Assembly (NCBI RefSeq): GCF_026241205.1
Contig: NZ_JAPFQM010000001.1
Span: 1,922,001 to 1,986,000 of the forward strand
Reading direction: 5' to 3'
Source of the DNA: Thermomicrobium sp. 4228-Ro
Lineage (GTDB): Bacteria; Chloroflexota; Chloroflexia; Thermomicrobiales; Thermomicrobiaceae
DNA: 64,000 bases
Positions 17,703 to 26,889 of this stretch are shown piece after piece. How positions within the stretch are numbered: position 1 is the first letter of the stretch; each line of letters starts with the position of its first letter. The position numbers and the translations under genes are program-made. The notes below the pieces were generated by a model. The model did not search any database. It was not told the origin of the DNA and saw only the letters and a list, made by a program, of their open reading frames with translations.

Positions 17703-18038
17703 ATGGAGCGTGTGCCGGGTCGGGTGCCGGTCGAGCTCGGGGTTGCTGCCGCCGAAGTCGCGTTTCGGATGGCACTCCGGAGACCGGTGACGCTGCTCGA
17801 AGCGAGTCACTCCGAACTGACCGATCGGCTCGTCGAGTTGATCTGGGAGGTTTACACGAGGTACCTGTCTTCCCCGCTGGACACCGAGGACGCGCTCTCG
17901 GAGCAGGAGATGACACACCGACTGCTCGCTGCCAATGCCTTTTTCGTAGGAGTGGCCGTGTTGGAGTCGCTCTACCGAATGGACACCGTCGCGCGCTGGA
18001 TCGTCGGCGGGCTCGACGAGGAAGAGCTGAGCGCCTGA
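17703..18038 (+). CDS. Unknown 111-residue protein
   Basis: I do not recognise this family. The protein is predicted to be mostly helical, with an acidic C-terminus (GGLDEEELSA) and no membrane span, signal peptide, Cys cluster or nucleotide-binding motif. It contains amphipathic stretches (LTDRLVELIWEVYTRYL and MTHRLLAANAFFVGVAVLESL). Support for a real gene: a good promoter 120 nt upstream, GAGGAGGGGG just before the ATG, codon use like its neighbours, and a strong terminator 9 nt after the stop. It is therefore a single-gene unit between the aminotransferase and moaC. Confidence 0.7.
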   Translation: MERVPGRVPVELGVAAAEVAFRMALRRPVTLLEASHSELTDRLVELIWEVYTRYLSSPLDTEDALSEQEMTHRLLAANAFFVGVAVLESLYRMDTVARWIVGGLDEEELSA

Positions 18039-18046
18039 CAGGAGAG

Positions 18047-18084
18047 GGACAGGGGCGGAGGCGACGCTCCGCTCCTGTCCTTTT
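18047..18084 (+). terminator. Intrinsic terminator after the 111-residue gene
   Basis: GGACAGGGGCGGAG pairs with CTCCGCTCCTGTCC (14 bp with one G-T pair) around a 6-nt loop and is followed by TTTT. It separates the unknown gene from moaC. Confidence 0.9.
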
Positions 18085-18122
18085 CGACTTCGTTCGGGCA
18101 AACTCGAGCTGGAGGGCATTTC

Positions 18123-18602
18123 ATGGCGGAGCTGACGCATTTCGATGAACGTGGCCAAGCGCGTATGGTCGATGTGGGGGCCAAGCCGGAGACGCACCGT
18201 GTCGCGATTGCACGTGGGCGCGTCTATCTCCGCCCGGAGACGCTCCGGCTGATCCGCGAGGGACGGGCAGCCAAAGGGGACGTGCTCGCCGTTGCCCGTG
18301 TAGCTGGCATCATGGCCGCGAAGCGGACGGGCGAGCTGATTCCGCTGTGTCACCCGCTTCCTCTGACCAAAGTCGAACTCGACCTCAAGCCCAACGAGCA
18401 GGACTCGTGCATCGAGATCGAGGCGCGGGTCGAAACGATCGGTCGAACCGGCGTGGAAATGGAAGCCCTCACCGCCGTCGCTGTCGCCGCGCTCACCGTG
18501 TACGACATGGTCAAGGCGGTCGATCGCGCTATAACGATCAGCGAGATTGGCCTGGTCTACAAGGCTGGCGGCCGCAGCGGTGAATGGCGTCGTCAGGAGT
18601 GA
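18123..18602 (+). CDS. moaC: Cyclic pyranopterin monophosphate synthase
   Basis: A 159-residue protein with the MoaC signatures [17 protein letters not shown] (about residues 64-80) and [23 protein letters not shown] (about 110-132, with the catalytic Lys). MoaC forms cPMP from the MoaA product in the first step of molybdenum-cofactor synthesis. Its last 10 bases overlap the 3' end of mnmA on the other strand. moaB and moaA are elsewhere in the window. Confidence 0.96.
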   Translation: MAELTHFDERGQARMVDVGAKPETHRVAIARGRVYLRPETLRLIREGRAAKGDVLAVARVAGIMAAKRTGELIPLCHPLPLTKVELDLKPNEQDSCIEIEARVETIGRTGVEMEALTAVAVAALTVYDMVKAVDRAITISEIGLVYKAGGRSGEWRRQE

Positions 18603-19705
18603 GTTGCTGCGCCTGTAACAGCCAGGTGAGTCGTCCCATCCTCCGCCTGGTCACCGGTGCGGATGACCTCCCCAGCGGTGCCACCACCGACCACGCGATC
18701 GTCGACGTAGAGTACGACTGCCTGCCCGGCAGCGAGGGGCGGAGCCGGATCGTCGAAGATGACCCAGTTCCCCTCCAGGCGTGCCGGGATTCGCGGACCC
18801 TGATAGCGGATGCGGGCATCGGCGTGGGTGACCGGCTCGTGCCAGATCGGATCGACCAGGCGCACGGCACGGGTCAGGATGCGCTCCCGGGGCGCGACAC
18901 GCACGACGGCCGTGTCCGGCTCGATCCGCGCGACGTACCGGCGTTCCGGCGTCTGGCGAGCCCACTCGAGGCCGCGCCGCTGGCCGATGGTGACAAAGGC
19001 GATACCCGGGTGCGTACCGACGACCTCGCCACGCACATCGATCAGTGGACCCGGTCGTCCCGTTTCGGGGCGGCGCTGGGAGACGAGACGACCGATGCCT
19101 CCGTACGTCTTGGCAAAGCAGAGGTCGACAGAGGACGGCTTCTGCGCCACGAACAGCCCCGCCTCTCGAGCGATCGCGCGGACGGTCGTCTTGTCGTACT
19201 CGCCGAGTGGAAAAATCAGCCGCTCGAGTTGCTCGACGGTCAAGCGGTACAGGACGTACGACTGGTCACGCTGGAGATCACGCGCCTCGGCGATCCGCCA
19301 GCCGCTCGGTGTCGCGACCTTTCGAACATAATGGCCGGTCGCGACGTAGCGGATGTCGAGCGCATCGGCGAGTTCGAGCAAGGCTGGAATGCGGACGCGA
19401 TGGTTGCAGGAGATGCACGGGTTCGGCGTTTCGGCCCGCGCGTAGTGCTCGACGGTCGGGTTCACGACATTCTGCTCGAAGTGCGGGCGCAAGTCACGGA
19501 CGTAGAACGGTACTCCGAGCTGCGCGGCTACCGCTCGTGCATCCGCCGCAGCCACGTCACCGCAGCACACACCGTCCAGGTCAGGTGCCGAATCGAAGAG
19601 ACGCAAATGGATCCCGATAGGCTCCCAACCGGCCTGCTTCAAGAGATACGCCGTCACTGCACTGTCGACGCCGCCCGAGAGGGCGACCAGAATCCGCTCC
19701 GCCAT
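18593..19705 (-). CDS. mnmA: tRNA-specific 2-thiouridylase MnmA
   Basis: A 370-residue protein with the PP-loop SGGVDSAV near the N-terminus, the catalytic Cys in NPCISCN (about residue 100) and the second Cys in DLCFAK (about 200). It installs the 2-thio group at U34 of Lys, Glu and Gln tRNAs. I chose ATG 19705 since the family begins here; a GTG 12 bases upstream is also possible. It converges on moaC with a 10-base overlap. Confidence 0.95.
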   Translation of the reverse strand: MAERILVALSGGVDSAVTAYLLKQAGWEPIGIHLRLFDSAPDLDGVCCGDVAAADARAVAAQLGVPFYVRDLRPHFEQNVVNPTVEHYARAETPNPCISCNHRVRIPALLELADALDIRYVATGHYVRKVATPSGWRIAEARDLQRDQSYVLYRLTVEQLERLIFPLGEYDKTTVRAIAREAGLFVAQKPSSVDLCFAKTYGGIGRLVSQRRPETGRPGPLIDVRGEVVGTHPGIAFVTIGQRRGLEWARQTPERRYVARIEPDTAVVRVAPRERILTRAVRLVDPIWHEPVTHADARIRYQGPRIPARLEGNWVIFDDPAPPLAAGQAVVLYVDDRVVGGGTAGEVIRTGDQAEDGTTHLAVTGAATHS

Positions 19706-19771
19706 CGAACACTGCACCGTCCACTCGGTTCATCCGACTAATTGTAGCGAACCGACCGATTGCCTGCCAGC

Positions 19772-20485
19772 TCACTCGACCCGATACCGTCCGGTCTGAA
19801 TCGGCTCGGCATGCGGCACCACGACCGTGAACGTACCTTCGCCCTCGATCTGGCTCTTCGGGCAGGTTCGGACGAGCAGCGCGCCGGGAACGGGTACGAG
19901 TATGCTCATCCAGGGGAGCTGCACGGGGACAAGATGCGGCTGCAGTCCGGCGATGGCCAGATCGTCGACGCGGGCATCGGTCGTGACCCAGCGCTGGAGG
20001 AGCGGGCTCAAACGTGGGCCGAGCAGCAGGGCAGCGATGAGTCCGACGAGGAACGGGAGAAAAGAGAGGTGGCGCAACAGCAGCAGCGTGATGAGGAAGG
20101 CCAAGGCCAGGACGAGCTGGCTCGCGATGAGCGTGGTTCCGCAGCGTGGGTGAATCGCGAGCCGGTGCTCACCACGCTGTAAACGCTGCAGTCCTTCCTG
20201 GGCGGCGTCGAGAACCAAAGCGGGTGAAACGGAACCGAAGATGAGAAAGCCGTCCGGCTGTGCTAGACCGGCGAGCCGGCTCGGGCCGTACCGTTCCTCG
20301 ATGACATTGATCGTCGCGTGTTCCAACGCGTGATTCCGTCGCAAGCGACGGTCGCGGAGCAGCCGGGCCAACTGACCTGGTGCGGTGACGAGCGTCACCA
20401 ACGACGAGACAGTCAACCCAACCAGAATGGTCGCGGCGAGCAGTCCGAAGACGAGCAAGAACGCGAGAGCGAACAGGGCAAACAC
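19772..20485 (-). CDS. DUF6391-like membrane protein
   Basis: A 237-residue protein with an N-terminal membrane helix (residues 2-35), the motif RNHALEHATINV at about 50-61, and two more hydrophobic segments near 120-160. The HALEHAT motif is characteristic of DUF6391-type proteins of Chloroflexota and Cyanobacteria, whose role is unknown. The GTG start has GGAGGA 4 nt upstream. It is divergent from the MarR gene. A HAPRCGT-like segment (HPRCGTTL) after the first loop is also conserved-looking. Confidence 0.75.
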   Translation of the reverse strand: MFALFALAFLLVFGLLAATILVGLTVSSLVTLVTAPGQLARLLRDRRLRRNHALEHATINVIEERYGPSRLAGLAQPDGFLIFGSVSPALVLDAAQEGLQRLQRGEHRLAIHPRCGTTLIASQLVLALAFLITLLLLRHLSFLPFLVGLIAALLLGPRLSPLLQRWVTTDARVDDLAIAGLQPHLVPVQLPWMSILVPVPGALLVRTCPKSQIEGEGTFTVVVPHAEPIQTGRYRVE

Positions 20486-20585
20486 GGGATCCTCCGACGA
20501 TCACTGACGTCAGCAACCCAGTATGCCACACTGGGCGAGGATATCATTCGATGGTAAAAATACCTGCACGTCGAAAGGATCGATC

Positions 20586-21053
20586 ATGCAACGAGAAGCA
20601 TACCAGGTCGCCGTCGCGGAACTCCTGCTGGAGTTGGCCCGCCACCTCCGTCGCCGGACGCACCCGCTTCAGCAGAGTGACCTCACCCCCGAGCAGTTCT
20701 GGCTTCTCAAGCGGCTTTGGGTCCATGGCCCGCTGCGGGTCGGTGAGTTGGCAGCACAACTGGGGGTGACTCCCGGATCCGTTACCGTGGCCTGCAAACG
20801 GCTCGAACGTCTCGGTCTCGTGCAACGAGAGCGGGGAGCGAGTGGAGACGAACGCGTGGTAACTGTCAGTTTGACGCCAGCCGGCCGCCAGCGACTCGAG
20901 GCTTGGCGCGATGCGCGAAGGGGCTACCTTCTCGAGCTACTGTCGTCATTGAACACGGACGAGTTGGAAACGTTGCGTCAGTTGCTGGCACGGTTGGTGG
21001 TTGCTGCCGAGCGCGTCGACCGGGAGGGCAGGGATCTTCATGCCGCTCGTTGA
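20586..21053 (+). CDS. MarR-family transcriptional regulator
   Basis: A 155-residue winged-helix protein: LTPEQFWLLKRLWVHGPLRVGELAAQLGVTPGSVTVACKRLERLGLVQRERGASGDERVVTVSLTPAGR is the typical MarR core, with the wing at GDERVV. ATG 20586 with AAAGGA upstream is chosen over an earlier frame start. It overlaps the ABC ATPase start by 14 bases and probably represses the exporter operon in response to a small molecule. Confidence 0.9.
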   Translation: MQREAYQVAVAELLLELARHLRRRTHPLQQSDLTPEQFWLLKRLWVHGPLRVGELAAQLGVTPGSVTVACKRLERLGLVQRERGASGDERVVTVSLTPAGRQRLEAWRDARRGYLLELLSSLNTDELETLRQLLARLVVAAERVDREGRDLHAAR

Positions 21054-21834
21054 AGTCGAACAGTTGGTGCAACGATTCGGTGACGTCGTTGCCGTCGACG
21101 GGCTCAGCTTCGCGATCGAACCTGGTGAAGTCTTCGCGCTCCTCGGGCCCAATGGAGCTGGCAAGACGACGACGATCCGCGTCCTGGTCACGCTCCTCCG
21201 GCCGAGTGCTGGACGGGTACGGATCGCTGGACTCGACGTGGTGGAGCACCCGACGCGCGTCCGGCGAGTGCTCGGCTACGTGCCACAAACGCTCTCGGCC
21301 GATGGTTCGCTCACTGGATACGAGAACTTGCTGATCGTCGCAAAGCTGCTCCGGCTTCCCCGGGCTGAGCGAGAGCGAGTCATTGCCGATGTGCTTGCAC
21401 TTGTGCGTTTGGAAGATGCTGCGGACCGCCTCGTGCGGACGTATTCCGGCGGAATGGTGCGTCGCTTGGAGATCGCACAGGCGATCCTGCACCGGCCGCT
21501 CCTCCTCGTCCTCGATGAACCCACGGTCGGTCTGGATCCGACTGCGCGACGGGCGGTGTGGGAAGCGCTGACTGCACTGCGTGTGCGTGACGGTACGACG
21601 CTCCTCGTGACCACGCACTACATGGAGGAAGCCGATCTCTTTTGTGACCGTATCGCGATCATGAATCGCGGACGCCTGGTTGCGATCGGCACAGCGGCTG
21701 AGTTGAAAGCGCAGGTCGGGGGCGTTTCCACGCTGGATGAGGTCTTCACGGCTTTGACAGGAGATACGCTGGAGTCGGGAGGGTCCTATAGTGAGGTCCG
21801 GCAGCTCCGTCGGCGTCTCCAACGCTTCGGTTGA
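21040..21834 (+). CDS. ABC-2-type exporter, ATP-binding subunit
   Basis: A 264-residue ATPase with Walker A GPNGAGKTTT (about residues 37-46), the signature YSGGMVRRLEIA, Walker B LLLVLDEPTVGLDP and the switch His in TTHYMEEAD. This is the DrrA/NatA-like class that powers export. ATG 21040 has GGAGGG upstream. The permease starts 44 bases before its stop, which indicates translational coupling. Confidence 0.95.
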   Translation: MPLVEVEQLVQRFGDVVAVDGLSFAIEPGEVFALLGPNGAGKTTTIRVLVTLLRPSAGRVRIAGLDVVEHPTRVRRVLGYVPQTLSADGSLTGYENLLIVAKLLRLPRAERERVIADVLALVRLEDAADRLVRTYSGGMVRRLEIAQAILHRPLLLVLDEPTVGLDPTARRAVWEALTALRVRDGTTLLVTTHYMEEADLFCDRIAIMNRGRLVAIGTAAELKAQVGGVSTLDEVFTALTGDTLESGGSYSEVRQLRRRLQRFG

Positions 21835-22648
21835 CCTTTCAAAGCGCCTCGCCGAGGCGATTCGTCCGCTCTCGCCGCGGGAGCACCTCCTGAGTTTCGT
21901 GAGTGCCTCGCTCGTCGTCGCGGAAGTCGAGGCGCGCAAGTTGCGCCACGACCCCTGGGAAGTGATCACTCGCGTCGTCCAACCGTTCCTCTGGTTGACG
22001 ATTTTCGGGCAGGCAGTCGCGCGTGCCCGTCTGATCGGTGGGCAGGAGGACTACTTGACCTTCATGGCGCCGGGAATCCTGGCGCAGTCCGTCATGTTCA
22101 CCGCGATCTTCTATGGACTCGCGATCATTTGGGAACGCGATGCCGGTATCTTGCAGAAGATTCTCGTGCTTCCGGTACCGCGAGCGAGCTTCGTGACAGG
22201 AAAAGGACTGGGTGCCGGGCTGCGTGCGCTGATCCAGGGCCTCGTCATCATCCTCATCGCCCTCTTGCTCCGCGTGCACTTCCGGGTGAACCTGTGGACG
22301 GTCCTGACCAGTGCGGTCGCCATCGTCATCGGCGCGGCCGTGTTCGCGACGTTGTCGATGTTGCTCGCGACGCTCCTCAAGACGCGCGAACGGTTCATGG
22401 GTATCGGCCAGGTGCTCACGATGCCGCTCTTCTTCGCCAGCAACGCTATCTACCCCTTGGACCTCATGCCAGGCTGGCTCCAGGTGCTGGCGCGGGTCAA
22501 TCCCCTCACCTACCTGGTCGAGCTCCTGCGCAACGCACTCGTCCATGGGATCGTCCCGGGCGCTGCGCGCGACTGGCTCGTCCTCGTCGCATGGCTCCTC
22601 GTCCTGCAAGTTTTGGTGAGCCGTCGCTACGATCGCGTACTCCTGTAA
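21791..22648 (+). CDS. ABC-2-type exporter, permease subunit
   Basis: A 285-residue protein with about six transmembrane helices and the ABC2_membrane pattern, including FFASNAIYPLDLMPGWLQVLARVNPLTYLVELLR near the C-terminus, where YPLDLMP and NPLTY are typical of drug/daunorubicin-type permeases. It starts at GTG 21791 with GGGAGGG 7 nt upstream. It forms a MarR-ATPase-permease operon, suggesting efflux of a hydrophobic compound. Confidence 0.9.
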   Translation: MRSGSSVGVSNASVDLSKRLAEAIRPLSPREHLLSFVSASLVVAEVEARKLRHDPWEVITRVVQPFLWLTIFGQAVARARLIGGQEDYLTFMAPGILAQSVMFTAIFYGLAIIWERDAGILQKILVLPVPRASFVTGKGLGAGLRALIQGLVIILIALLLRVHFRVNLWTVLTSAVAIVIGAAVFATLSMLLATLLKTRERFMGIGQVLTMPLFFASNAIYPLDLMPGWLQVLARVNPLTYLVELLRNALVHGIVPGAARDWLVLVAWLLVLQVLVSRRYDRVLL

Positions 22649-22733
22649 TGCGCTCCGGTGCGGGAGGAGACGGGAACCAGTCGCTGCTTTCCCTCGTCAA
22701 CTCGTTGGGAGACCTGCGAGCGAAGGGGGAGCG

Positions 22734-23588
22734 ATGCGGCACCTCGCGTTCTGGTTGGTTCTCGTCTCGGTCCTCGCATCGGCCTGTGCACGGCCGCAGG
22801 GGCGGACAGTGCCCAGTCCTGTGCCCGCATCAGGCGAGGTCGGGAGTGCTGCGCCCGTTCAGTCGGTCGGCATCGAGTGGGCCGGTGGCAGTGGCCGTCT
22901 CGTCGTCCAGGAGGCCGAACTCCTGGTCGAGAGTGCCGATATTCGGCGTGCGGCTGACGCGTTCCAATCCCTGACACGTTCCTTCGGTGGCCATGTCAGT
23001 GTAGCCGACATCGCCACTGCGACGGAATCGAGCGAGCCAAACCAGGCGAAGCTGACGCTGCTGGTACCGGCGGATCGATTCGAGGAGTTCCTCGCTGTGC
23101 TCAAGGGCTCGACGGATGTCCTCCGCGTTCGGAGCGAGATTCGTCGTCAGAACGATGTGACCGATGCCGTGATCGATTACGCGGCGCGCCGGCGGTCGCT
23201 GGAGCGAACCGAGGCACGTCTTCAGCAGCTCCTGGAACGGGCCACGACGATCGACGAGGTGCTCCGTGTCGAGCAGGAGCTCACGCGTGTCCGAACCGAG
23301 ATCGAACGGATCGCGGCACAGCAGGCAGAACTCGAGCGGCGGATCGCCTACGTTGAAGTCCGTGTCCTGGTCGTTCCACCGACTGTGACCGAGGTCCGAT
23401 CGCTCGGCGAGACAGCGCGAGAGGCCTGGCGGACGTCGCTGTTTCTCCTGCGAATGCTGCTCCACGGCATCGTCTGGGCAGTGATTCTGAGCTGGTGGCT
23501 GCTGGCAGGTGCAGCTGTTGCAGCGGCCGTTCTGGTCGGTCTGTGGCGCCGGCGTCGCGCGCTCGGCCGGAGCGCGAGCAGCAGCTAG
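22734..23588 (+). CDS. DUF4349-domain lipoprotein
   Basis: A 284-residue protein with a lipoprotein signal (MRHLAFWLVLVSVLASAC; lipobox LASAC with Cys18). A DUF4349-type region holds ELLVESADIRRAADAFQSL, the R-Q-N-D-V-T-D region and a coiled coil (ERTEARLQQLLERATTIDEVLRVEQELTRVRTEIERI). A C-terminal membrane helix follows (about 240-275). The family is exported and of unknown function. It begins 86 nt after the permease gene and may be in the same operon. Confidence 0.85.
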   Translation: MRHLAFWLVLVSVLASACARPQGRTVPSPVPASGEVGSAAPVQSVGIEWAGGSGRLVVQEAELLVESADIRRAADAFQSLTRSFGGHVSVADIATATESSEPNQAKLTLLVPADRFEEFLAVLKGSTDVLRVRSEIRRQNDVTDAVIDYAARRRSLERTEARLQQLLERATTIDEVLRVEQELTRVRTEIERIAAQQAELERRIAYVEVRVLVVPPTVTEVRSLGETAREAWRTSLFLLRMLLHGIVWAVILSWWLLAGAAVAAAVLVGLWRRRRALGRSASSS

Positions 23589-24023
23589 AACTCCGGAAAC
23601 CGGACGGATGGTTCCAGGCTGCAAAACGGGCCAACGGAATCAGAGTGACCGCGGGGCATCGAGGACCCTACTCCGAACTGTCTCACAGGGCGATGACCTC
23701 CCGCAGTTCCTGTTCGTGGCTATCCGTCGCTCGCGACCTGGGGTGGTGCACGAGTGCTCCACGACGTTAGCCGGTGGCCGAGGTCGCGTATCCCGTGGAG
23801 AAGCTCGTTGCGGTCGAGGTCGGGACGTCCTGCCGGCATGCTCGTGTGAGGGGCCGCCGCTGTGGCGATACCGAGGGAGCGCATCGCGTGGTGTAACGAT
23901 CGCGCAGTGGCCTTCGCTCCGGGGGTACGCTCTACCGGTCGGTCTGGCGAGATTGACGCCTCGGGCTCGCTCGGCGAGGATCGTCAAGTGGTGGCGGATG
24001 AGCATAGGGTAAGGTGGTAGGAC
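23589..24023. other. 435-base stretch without a supported gene
   Basis: Open frames exist on both strands, but their composition is low-complexity Arg/Ser/Gly-rich, as expected from GC-rich non-coding DNA, and they have no convincing ribosome sites. No tRNA, riboswitch or strong terminator was recognised. It may be a decayed gene or the promoter region of the RraA-like gene. Confidence 0.5.
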
Positions 24024-24746
24024 GTGGACAATCGACGACCGCTCGCTGAATCGCTGCGACAGCAATTGGCGGGAGTGAGCACCGCGACACTCTGGACACA
24101 GCTCTACCGCCGGGGATATCGGAATCAGTTCCTGCAGGACGTCCGGCCGCTCCGGCCTGATGCGCGCTTCGTCGGGTTGGCGCGGACGCTCCGGTATCTC
24201 CCGGCCCGAGCAGACCTGCTCGCTCTGCTCGAACGAGAACCGGAGCGGAATGCCCAGCGCCAGGCGATCGAAGCGATCGAGCCGGGCGACGTCCTGGTCA
24301 TCGAAGCTCGTGGGGAAACCGGCACAGGCGTGCTCGGCGACATACTCGCGGCGCGGGTCATGGCACGTGGCGGTGTCGCGATCGTGACCGATGGGGCGTT
24401 TCGTGACACACCGGGTATCGTGGCCCTGGGTATCGCTGCATACGCGCGTGGGCAGCACGCTGGTCTCTCGCAGAGTTTGCACGTACCAGTCGACTGGGAT
24501 GTCCCGACCGCGTGCGGTGGTGTGACGATCCTGCCCGGTGACGTCCTCGTCGGTGACGGCGAGGGAGTCGTCGTCATCCCGCATGACCTCGCCGAGGAGG
24601 TGGCAGCGGCAGCCGCTGAGCAAGAAGAGCTGGAAGCGTTCATCCTGGAGAAGGTGCGGCAGGGTGCCCCACTGGCCGGAACCTACCCGCCGAACGACGA
24701 GACGAAACGCGAATTCGAGGCCTGGCGCCGGTCACGCGGTCAGTGA
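24024..24746 (+). CDS. RraA-family protein (aldolase/ribonuclease-regulator-like)
   Basis: A 240-residue protein with the RraA/HMG-aldolase fold: GDILAARVMARGGVAIVTDGAFRDTPGI carries the conserved G-D and R-D residues that bind substrate and divalent metal, and a GEGVVVIP segment follows near the C-terminus. Members include 4-hydroxy-4-methyl-2-oxoglutarate aldolase and oxaloacetate decarboxylase; true RNase E inhibitors are shorter, so an enzyme is more likely. It starts at GTG 24024. Its last 15 bases overlap the convergent M20 gene. Confidence 0.85.
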   Translation: MDNRRPLAESLRQQLAGVSTATLWTQLYRRGYRNQFLQDVRPLRPDARFVGLARTLRYLPARADLLALLEREPERNAQRQAIEAIEPGDVLVIEARGETGTGVLGDILAARVMARGGVAIVTDGAFRDTPGIVALGIAAYARGQHAGLSQSLHVPVDWDVPTACGGVTILPGDVLVGDGEGVVVIPHDLAEEVAAAAAEQEELEAFILEKVRQGAPLAGTYPPNDETKREFEAWRRSRGQ

Positions 24747-25961
24747 CGATTGCGGGCCGAGAATCGCGAGACCGGCCAGCGCGTATGCCCGGGCACATTG
24801 GACGAGGTCGTCGATCGCGACCCATTCGTCTGGTTGGTGGGCGACACGCGGGTCGCCGGGGCCGTAGATGATAGTGGGGTAGCCCCGCGTGGCGAAGAAG
24901 CGACCATCGGTGCCCATGCTGAAGCCGGTGAGCGTGGTATCGAGGCCGAGATAGCGATTCACAGCGACCATCGTGCGGACGAGCGGAGAGTCTTCCGGCT
25001 GGACGATCGCTCTTCTCCCGGGCCATTCTGGCGCTGCTTCGACGATGACACGGAGACCGGGCGTAGCGGCGACAGCTCGCTCGGCGATTTCACGGACCTC
25101 CTCGACGGCCATCTCGGGCTCTTCGCCCGGGATGAGCCGCCGGTCGATATAGATCGAGCAGCGGTCAGGAACGACGTTCGTCTTGACACCGCCTTCGATC
25201 AGACTGATCGTGGCGGAGGCGGGTGCGAAGTAGGGATGGCGACGCTCGGCGAGGCGTGGCCAGAGGTCGTGCTGGAGCGCCGTGATAACCCTCGCCATGC
25301 CTTCGATCGCGTTCACTCCCTCCCATGGCAAGGCACCGTGCGCGGTACGTCCGAAGACGGTCACGCGAATGCCGACACCGCCGCGTTCACCAACGCAAAC
25401 GCGGTTCTGCGTCGGTTCGGCGACCATGACCGCATCCGGGCGGAGATCCTCGCGTGCAGCGATCCTGGCTGCACCGAGCCGGCCACCGACCTCTTCGTCG
25501 GCCACTTCGGTAACGATGAGCGAACCGTGCAAGGGAATACCGCTGCGGACGAGGGCAGCGGCGGCCACCAGTTGGGCAGCCACGCCGCCCTTGACATCGC
25601 ATGCGCCACGGCCGTAGATGCGACCGTCCTGAACGGTTCCCGCGAACGGAGGTACCGACCAAGCCGATTCCTCGCCGATCGGTACGACGTCGAGGTGCGA
25701 GTTCCAGAGCAGCGTCGGGCCGGGGCGCGTGCCGTAGCGTGCGATCACGTTCGGCTTCGTCTCTTCACCAGCATCGAGTTCGACGGTGAACCCCGCCTCG
25801 GCGAGATAGCGCGTGCAGAGAAAGGCAGCGTCGGTGACGTCGCCGGGTGGGTTGACAGTCGGAATCTGGATGAGCTGACGGGCGAGGTCGACGAGTTCCT
25901 CGGCGTGAATCGACTCGAGGACTCGCTCGGCCAGGCGTGGATCGATCGATATCGTCGACAT
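24732..25961 (-). CDS. M20-family peptidase/deacylase (ArgE/DapE-like)
   Basis: A 409-residue metallohydrolase. Metal-site motifs: LLWNSHLDVVP (His and Asp), GRGACDVKGG (bridging Asp) and TEVADEEVGGR (catalytic Glu-Glu). A dimerisation domain lies at about 190-300. DapE, ArgE and carboxypeptidase G-type enzymes share this fold; the substrate is not clear. It is convergent with the RraA-like gene and divergent from the HAD gene. A second M20 gene lies at 55441. Confidence 0.9.
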   Translation of the reverse strand: MSTISIDPRLAERVLESIHAEELVDLARQLIQIPTVNPPGDVTDAAFLCTRYLAEAGFTVELDAGEETKPNVIARYGTRPGPTLLWNSHLDVVPIGEESAWSVPPFAGTVQDGRIYGRGACDVKGGVAAQLVAAAALVRSGIPLHGSLIVTEVADEEVGGRLGAARIAAREDLRPDAVMVAEPTQNRVCVGERGGVGIRVTVFGRTAHGALPWEGVNAIEGMARVITALQHDLWPRLAERRHPYFAPASATISLIEGGVKTNVVPDRCSIYIDRRLIPGEEPEMAVEEVREIAERAVAATPGLRVIVEAAPEWPGRRAIVQPEDSPLVRTMVAVNRYLGLDTTLTGFSMGTDGRFFATRGYPTIIYGPGDPRVAHQPDEWVAIDDLVQCARAYALAGLAILGPQSSLTA

Positions 25962-26061
25962 CGTTTCCTCCAGACGGTCGTTCGCGAAAGCGGACCGAAC
26001 GGAACGCTATGCTATGCTCGGCGGGAGCGAGGAGCTTGTCAAGCGGAGGACAGCTGCTGCG

Positions 26062-26889
26062 ATGACCAGTGTCGTACGAGACCAGTTGCGGACCATTTTG
26101 CGACGCGTACGCGGTATCGCCTTCGATATGGACGGTGTGCTCTACCGAGGGGAGCGACCGTTACCGGCAGCGGCAGCGCTGCTGGCAGAGCTCGCTGAAC
26201 GGGGAATCGGATTCGTCATGGTCACGAACAACGCGACGAAGACGCCCGAGGAGTATGCGGCCAAGCTTTCCCGGATGGGGATGACGGTTCCGCCGGAGCG
26301 TATCGTGACCTCAGCTATCGCGACCCGCGACTGGATGCGCCAGCGCTACCGACCGGGCACGACGGTCTACGTCCTGGGGATGACCGCGCTGGAGCGTGCG
26401 GTGTACGACGGAGGGTACTTCGTGCGCGCCGAGCGCGATGCGCAGGTCGTCGTGAACGGAGCGGATTTCGCGCTCACGTACGAGAAGTTGAAGATCGCGA
26501 CGCTGGCGATCCGCGCGGGAGCGGACTGGATCGCGACGAACGCTGACCGAACGTTTCCCTCGGAAGAGGGGCTCATTCCCGGTAGCGGCGCGATCGTGGC
26601 AGCGCTGCAGGCGGCGACCGATCGCTCGCCGATCGTGATCGGCAAGCCGGAGCCAGCGATGGTGCTGCGTGCCGCTGACATACTCGGCATTGCACCTCAC
26701 GAACTCCTGATGGTCGGCGATCGGCTCGATACCGACATCCTGGCTGGTCGACGGGCCGGTGCAGCGACTGCACTGGTGCTCACTGGGGTCTCTTCGTTGA
26801 CCGAGGTGCAGGCGAGTGCCGTGCGACCGGATATCGTGATCGACGACCTCCAGGTACTGCTCGAAGCCGTGCGAGGTGAAGAAGCGTGA
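26062..26889 (+). CDS. HAD-superfamily (class IIA) phosphatase
   Basis: A 275-residue HAD-IIA phosphatase (NagD/p-nitrophenyl-phosphatase-like). Motif I is FDMDGVLYRG, motif II VMVTNNATKTPEE, motif III includes the GKPEPAM Lys, and motif IV is MVGDRLDTDILAG. The cap insertion between motifs II and III is of the C2 type. ATG 26062 is preceded by GGAGGA at 12 nt; a longer frame opens at 26014. Its stop overlaps the methyltransferase start (GTGA). Confidence 0.92.
   Translation: MTSVVRDQLRTILRRVRGIAFDMDGVLYRGERPLPAAAALLAELAERGIGFVMVTNNATKTPEEYAAKLSRMGMTVPPERIVTSAIATRDWMRQRYRPGTTVYVLGMTALERAVYDGGYFVRAERDAQVVVNGADFALTYEKLKIATLAIRAGADWIATNADRTFPSEEGLIPGSGAIVAALQAATDRSPIVIGKPEPAMVLRAADILGIAPHELLMVGDRLDTDILAGRRAGAATALVLTGVSSLTEVQASAVRPDIVIDDLQVLLEAVRGEEA

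Noticed and set aside
23640-24623. 327-codon minus-strand frame over the gap and the RraA gene
   Set aside because: It covers a well-supported gene on the other strand and has no motif.
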